Of a DNA stretch of 7,739 nucleotides, positions 6,585-7,739 are shown piece by piece. Positions within the stretch are counted from its first letter, which is position 1, and each line of letters begins with the position of its first letter. The DNA comes from Bacillota bacterium (GTDB lineage Bacteria; Bacillota; Clostridia; Christensenellales; Aristaeellaceae), in contig JAGVSV010000167.1 of NCBI GenBank assembly GCA_019137115.1, positions 1 through 7,739 on the forward strand, read 5' to 3'. The notes under the pieces are model-generated. The model had not been told where the DNA came from. It ran no database searches and saw only the letters and a list, made by a program, of their open reading frames with translations. A program made the translations under genes and the position numbers.

Positions 6585-6610
6585 TAAGCATCGTTGGGAG
6601 CAATTCTCAC
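6581..6610 (-). promoter_or_regulatory. Possible promoter of secreted-protein gene
   Basis: On the minus strand GTGAGA (6610-6605, 4 of 6), an 18-base spacer and TACAAT (6586-6581, 5 of 6) lie about 85 bases before ATG 6495. The -35 is weak, so it may need an activator, or the gene may be read through from upstream. Confidence 0.4.
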
Positions 6611-6640
6611 ACAAAACGTACAACTTGTTTCGCGTGCCCC

Positions 6641-6757
6641 CTACTGTGCGCGCTTCACTTTCTCCTTCAGCCGCTCGTTGAACCGAACAAAGATGCGCTG
6701 GGTGTCGTCGATCAGGTTCCGGATCAGCAGCCGGTCGGTTTCCAGGTTCAAGGTCAT
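6641..6757 (-). CDS. Small ORF (38 aa) overlapping the alpha-galactosidase stop
   Basis: ATG 6757 overlaps the TGA of the upstream glycosidase by ATGA, and the frame runs 38 codons to TAG at 6641. The product begins MTLNLETDRLLIRNLIDD and ends RLKEKVKRAQ: highly charged, net basic at the end and able to form one amphipathic helix, with no signal or membrane segment. The 4-base overlap suggests translational coupling; there is no good ribosome-binding site of its own. The start resembles the first strand of GNAT acetyltransferases (LETxRLxLR), so it could be the remnant of a truncated acetyltransferase, but the match is short. It may also be a chance frame. I do not assign a function. Confidence 0.4.
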   Translation of the reverse strand: MTLNLETDRLLIRNLIDDTQRIFVRFNERLKEKVKRAQ

Positions 6758-7739
6758 TTACCGCGGTTTGGCATTGCTGCGGACTGCCGCGCAAGCAGAT
6801 ACACTGCCGCACAGCCGGGCTCCAGCGCCACGGGGACGCCATTCGCCATCCATTGTTCGCCGGTCGCGGTGCGCACACCGCCATCCTCCGGGAAGATGCG
6901 CCGCAGGGTGTAGGTTGCGCCGCTCTCCAGCCCGCGCGGATGCAGCGTGCAGCGCGCCGCCCGCGCGTCCATCCGGAACGCGTAGACCAGATGCGCGTCA
7001 CCGGATGACCGTTGCGTCCCCACCCACACATCGTTGCGGCCAAACGGCGCTTCGGGGGTCAGCAGATACCCCACCGCGCTGCTCAGCAGGGCGCGGTACG
7101 TTTTGAACACCGCCACGGCTTGCCGGGACAGCACCCTTGCGCGTTCGGACATGTGGTGCACATCGCCGCTGAACCCCAAAATGCCCATCAGCCCCACGGC
7201 CAGCGGGAAGCTGGGGTCAACCGTCAGGAAATTGTCCCACGTCGCCTCTTTGGGCACGATGGTGCGCGCGGCGCTGTCCTCGATGGGCTTGGGGTATTCG
7301 GGCAGGCCGTCCACCGTGCGCATCACGGCCCAGCGCTCCAGCTTGCCGGGCGGCAGGCGCATCATGGCGCCCTGCGAGATGTGCGCCACGTCGTAGGGGT
7401 TGACGTTGTCGGACAGAAAGAAGCCGTCAAAATGGGACATTGCCGCCAGGTCGGCGCGCATCCCGCCGCTGGCGCACCCTTCGATGTACAGGTCAGGGTA
7501 CCGCGCGCGCAGCGCCGCCACCAGGCCGTACCAGTGCCGGTAGTAGTCGTAGAAACCGTCGTCGCTTTCCTCAAACACCTGGTTGGCGTCCACCTTCATC
7601 CATTTCAGGTCGTACGTATCCACCAACCGGCACATTTCGCCAAACAGATACGCCCGTGCCTCGGGCAATTCCAGCCGGTAGCGCCGCTGCGCGCCGTGGG
7701 AACCGCTGAACCATTCGGGGTGTTCCTGCACCGCCGGGG
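6754..7739 (-). CDS. GH36-like alpha-galactosidase (melibiase), C-terminal part; N-terminus outside window
   Basis: Glycoside hydrolase of clan GH-D, probably releasing terminal alpha-galactose from raffinose-type oligosaccharides or galactomannan. The frame is open from the right edge for about 327 codons to TGA at 6754; the GTG near 7731 is internal and not the start. The catalytic-barrel remnant carries KWMKVDANQ, whose Asp aligns with the GH36 nucleophile (usually KWDMNR), then IEGCASGGMRADL, and FFLSDNVNPYD, whose Asp fits the acid/base in SDN. GFSGDVHHMSERARVL and a C-terminal beta domain ending VALEPGCAAVYLLAR complete the GH36 pattern. The nucleophile motif deviates (Val for Trp, Gln for Arg), so substrate preference may differ from typical alpha-galactosidases. 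No secretion signal can be judged because the N-terminus is missing. Confidence 0.85.
   Translation of the reverse strand, partial: PAVQEHPEWFSGSHGAQRRYRLELPEARAYLFGEMCRLVDTYDLKWMKVDANQVFEESDDGFYDYYRHWYGLVAALRARYPDLYIEGCASGGMRADLAAMSHFDGFFLSDNVNPYDVAHISQGAMMRLPPGKLERWAVMRTVDGLPEYPKPIEDSAARTIVPKEATWDNFLTVDPSFPLAVGLMGILGFSGDVHHMSERARVLSRQAVAVFKTYRALLSSAVGYLLTPEAPFGRNDVWVGTQRSSGDAHLVYAFRMDARAARCTLHPRGLESGATYTLRRIFPEDGGVRTATGEQWMANGVPVALEPGCAAVYLLARQSAAMPNRGK

Noticed and set aside
5644..6681. Plus-strand open frame of 345 codons opposite the secreted-protein gene
   Set aside because: Gly/Arg/Ala-rich shadow without a ribosome-binding site; the minus strand has a signal peptide, ribosome-binding site and terminator. 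It was considered because the minus gene has an internal stop, but it shows no domain-like pattern.

Overview
The window is GC-rich bacterial DNA. It has strong AGGAGG-type ribosome-binding sites, sigma-A-like promoters, a class II xylose isomerase and a GlsB/YeaQ-type small membrane protein. This fits a high-GC member of the Clostridia (Bacillota), but that assignment is an inference from style and gene content; nothing in the window fixes the taxon.

Layout. (1) Positions 1-4355 hold a minus-strand sugar operon. In order of transcription it encodes two different TIM-barrel sugar isomerase/epimerase-family proteins (4355-3546 and 3511-2630), xylose isomerase xylA (2593-1274) and xylulokinase xylB (1269 to beyond the left edge). 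The gaps are 34, 36 and 4 nt. A good promoter (TTGACA, 18-nt spacer, TACAAT) lies at 4434-4405. XylA and XylB take D-xylose to D-xylulose 5-phosphate; the two upstream enzymes probably feed another sugar or sugar derivative into that route, but their substrates cannot be read from sequence. (2) Positions 4356-4587 are a divergent promoter region with an imperfect dyad between the two promoters. (3) Bacterioferritin (4588-5058, plus) has every ferroxidase residue and the haem-ligand methionine. (4) Two hairpins at 5084-5151 separate it from the convergent glsB-like gene (5173-5433, minus), which has its own promoter. (5) Positions 5710-6495 (minus) encode a secreted protein of unknown family, with a clear signal peptide, a beta-rich middle and a Pro/Lys/Asn-rich tail. 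It is broken by an in-frame TAA at codon 44. (6) At the right edge is the C-terminal part of a GH36 alpha-galactosidase-like enzyme (minus, truncated by the window), followed by a 38-codon ORF overlapping it by 4 bases.

Theme: most of the window is plant-carbohydrate use (xylose, probable alpha-galactosides), with iron storage and envelope-stress genes between. I see no mobile element, CRISPR array, rRNA or tRNA. The core genes belong to known families. The points most worth checking are the interrupted secreted gene, the long dyad at its putative promoter, the small coupled ORF and the unassigned isomerase pair. I found no convincing new multi-gene system.
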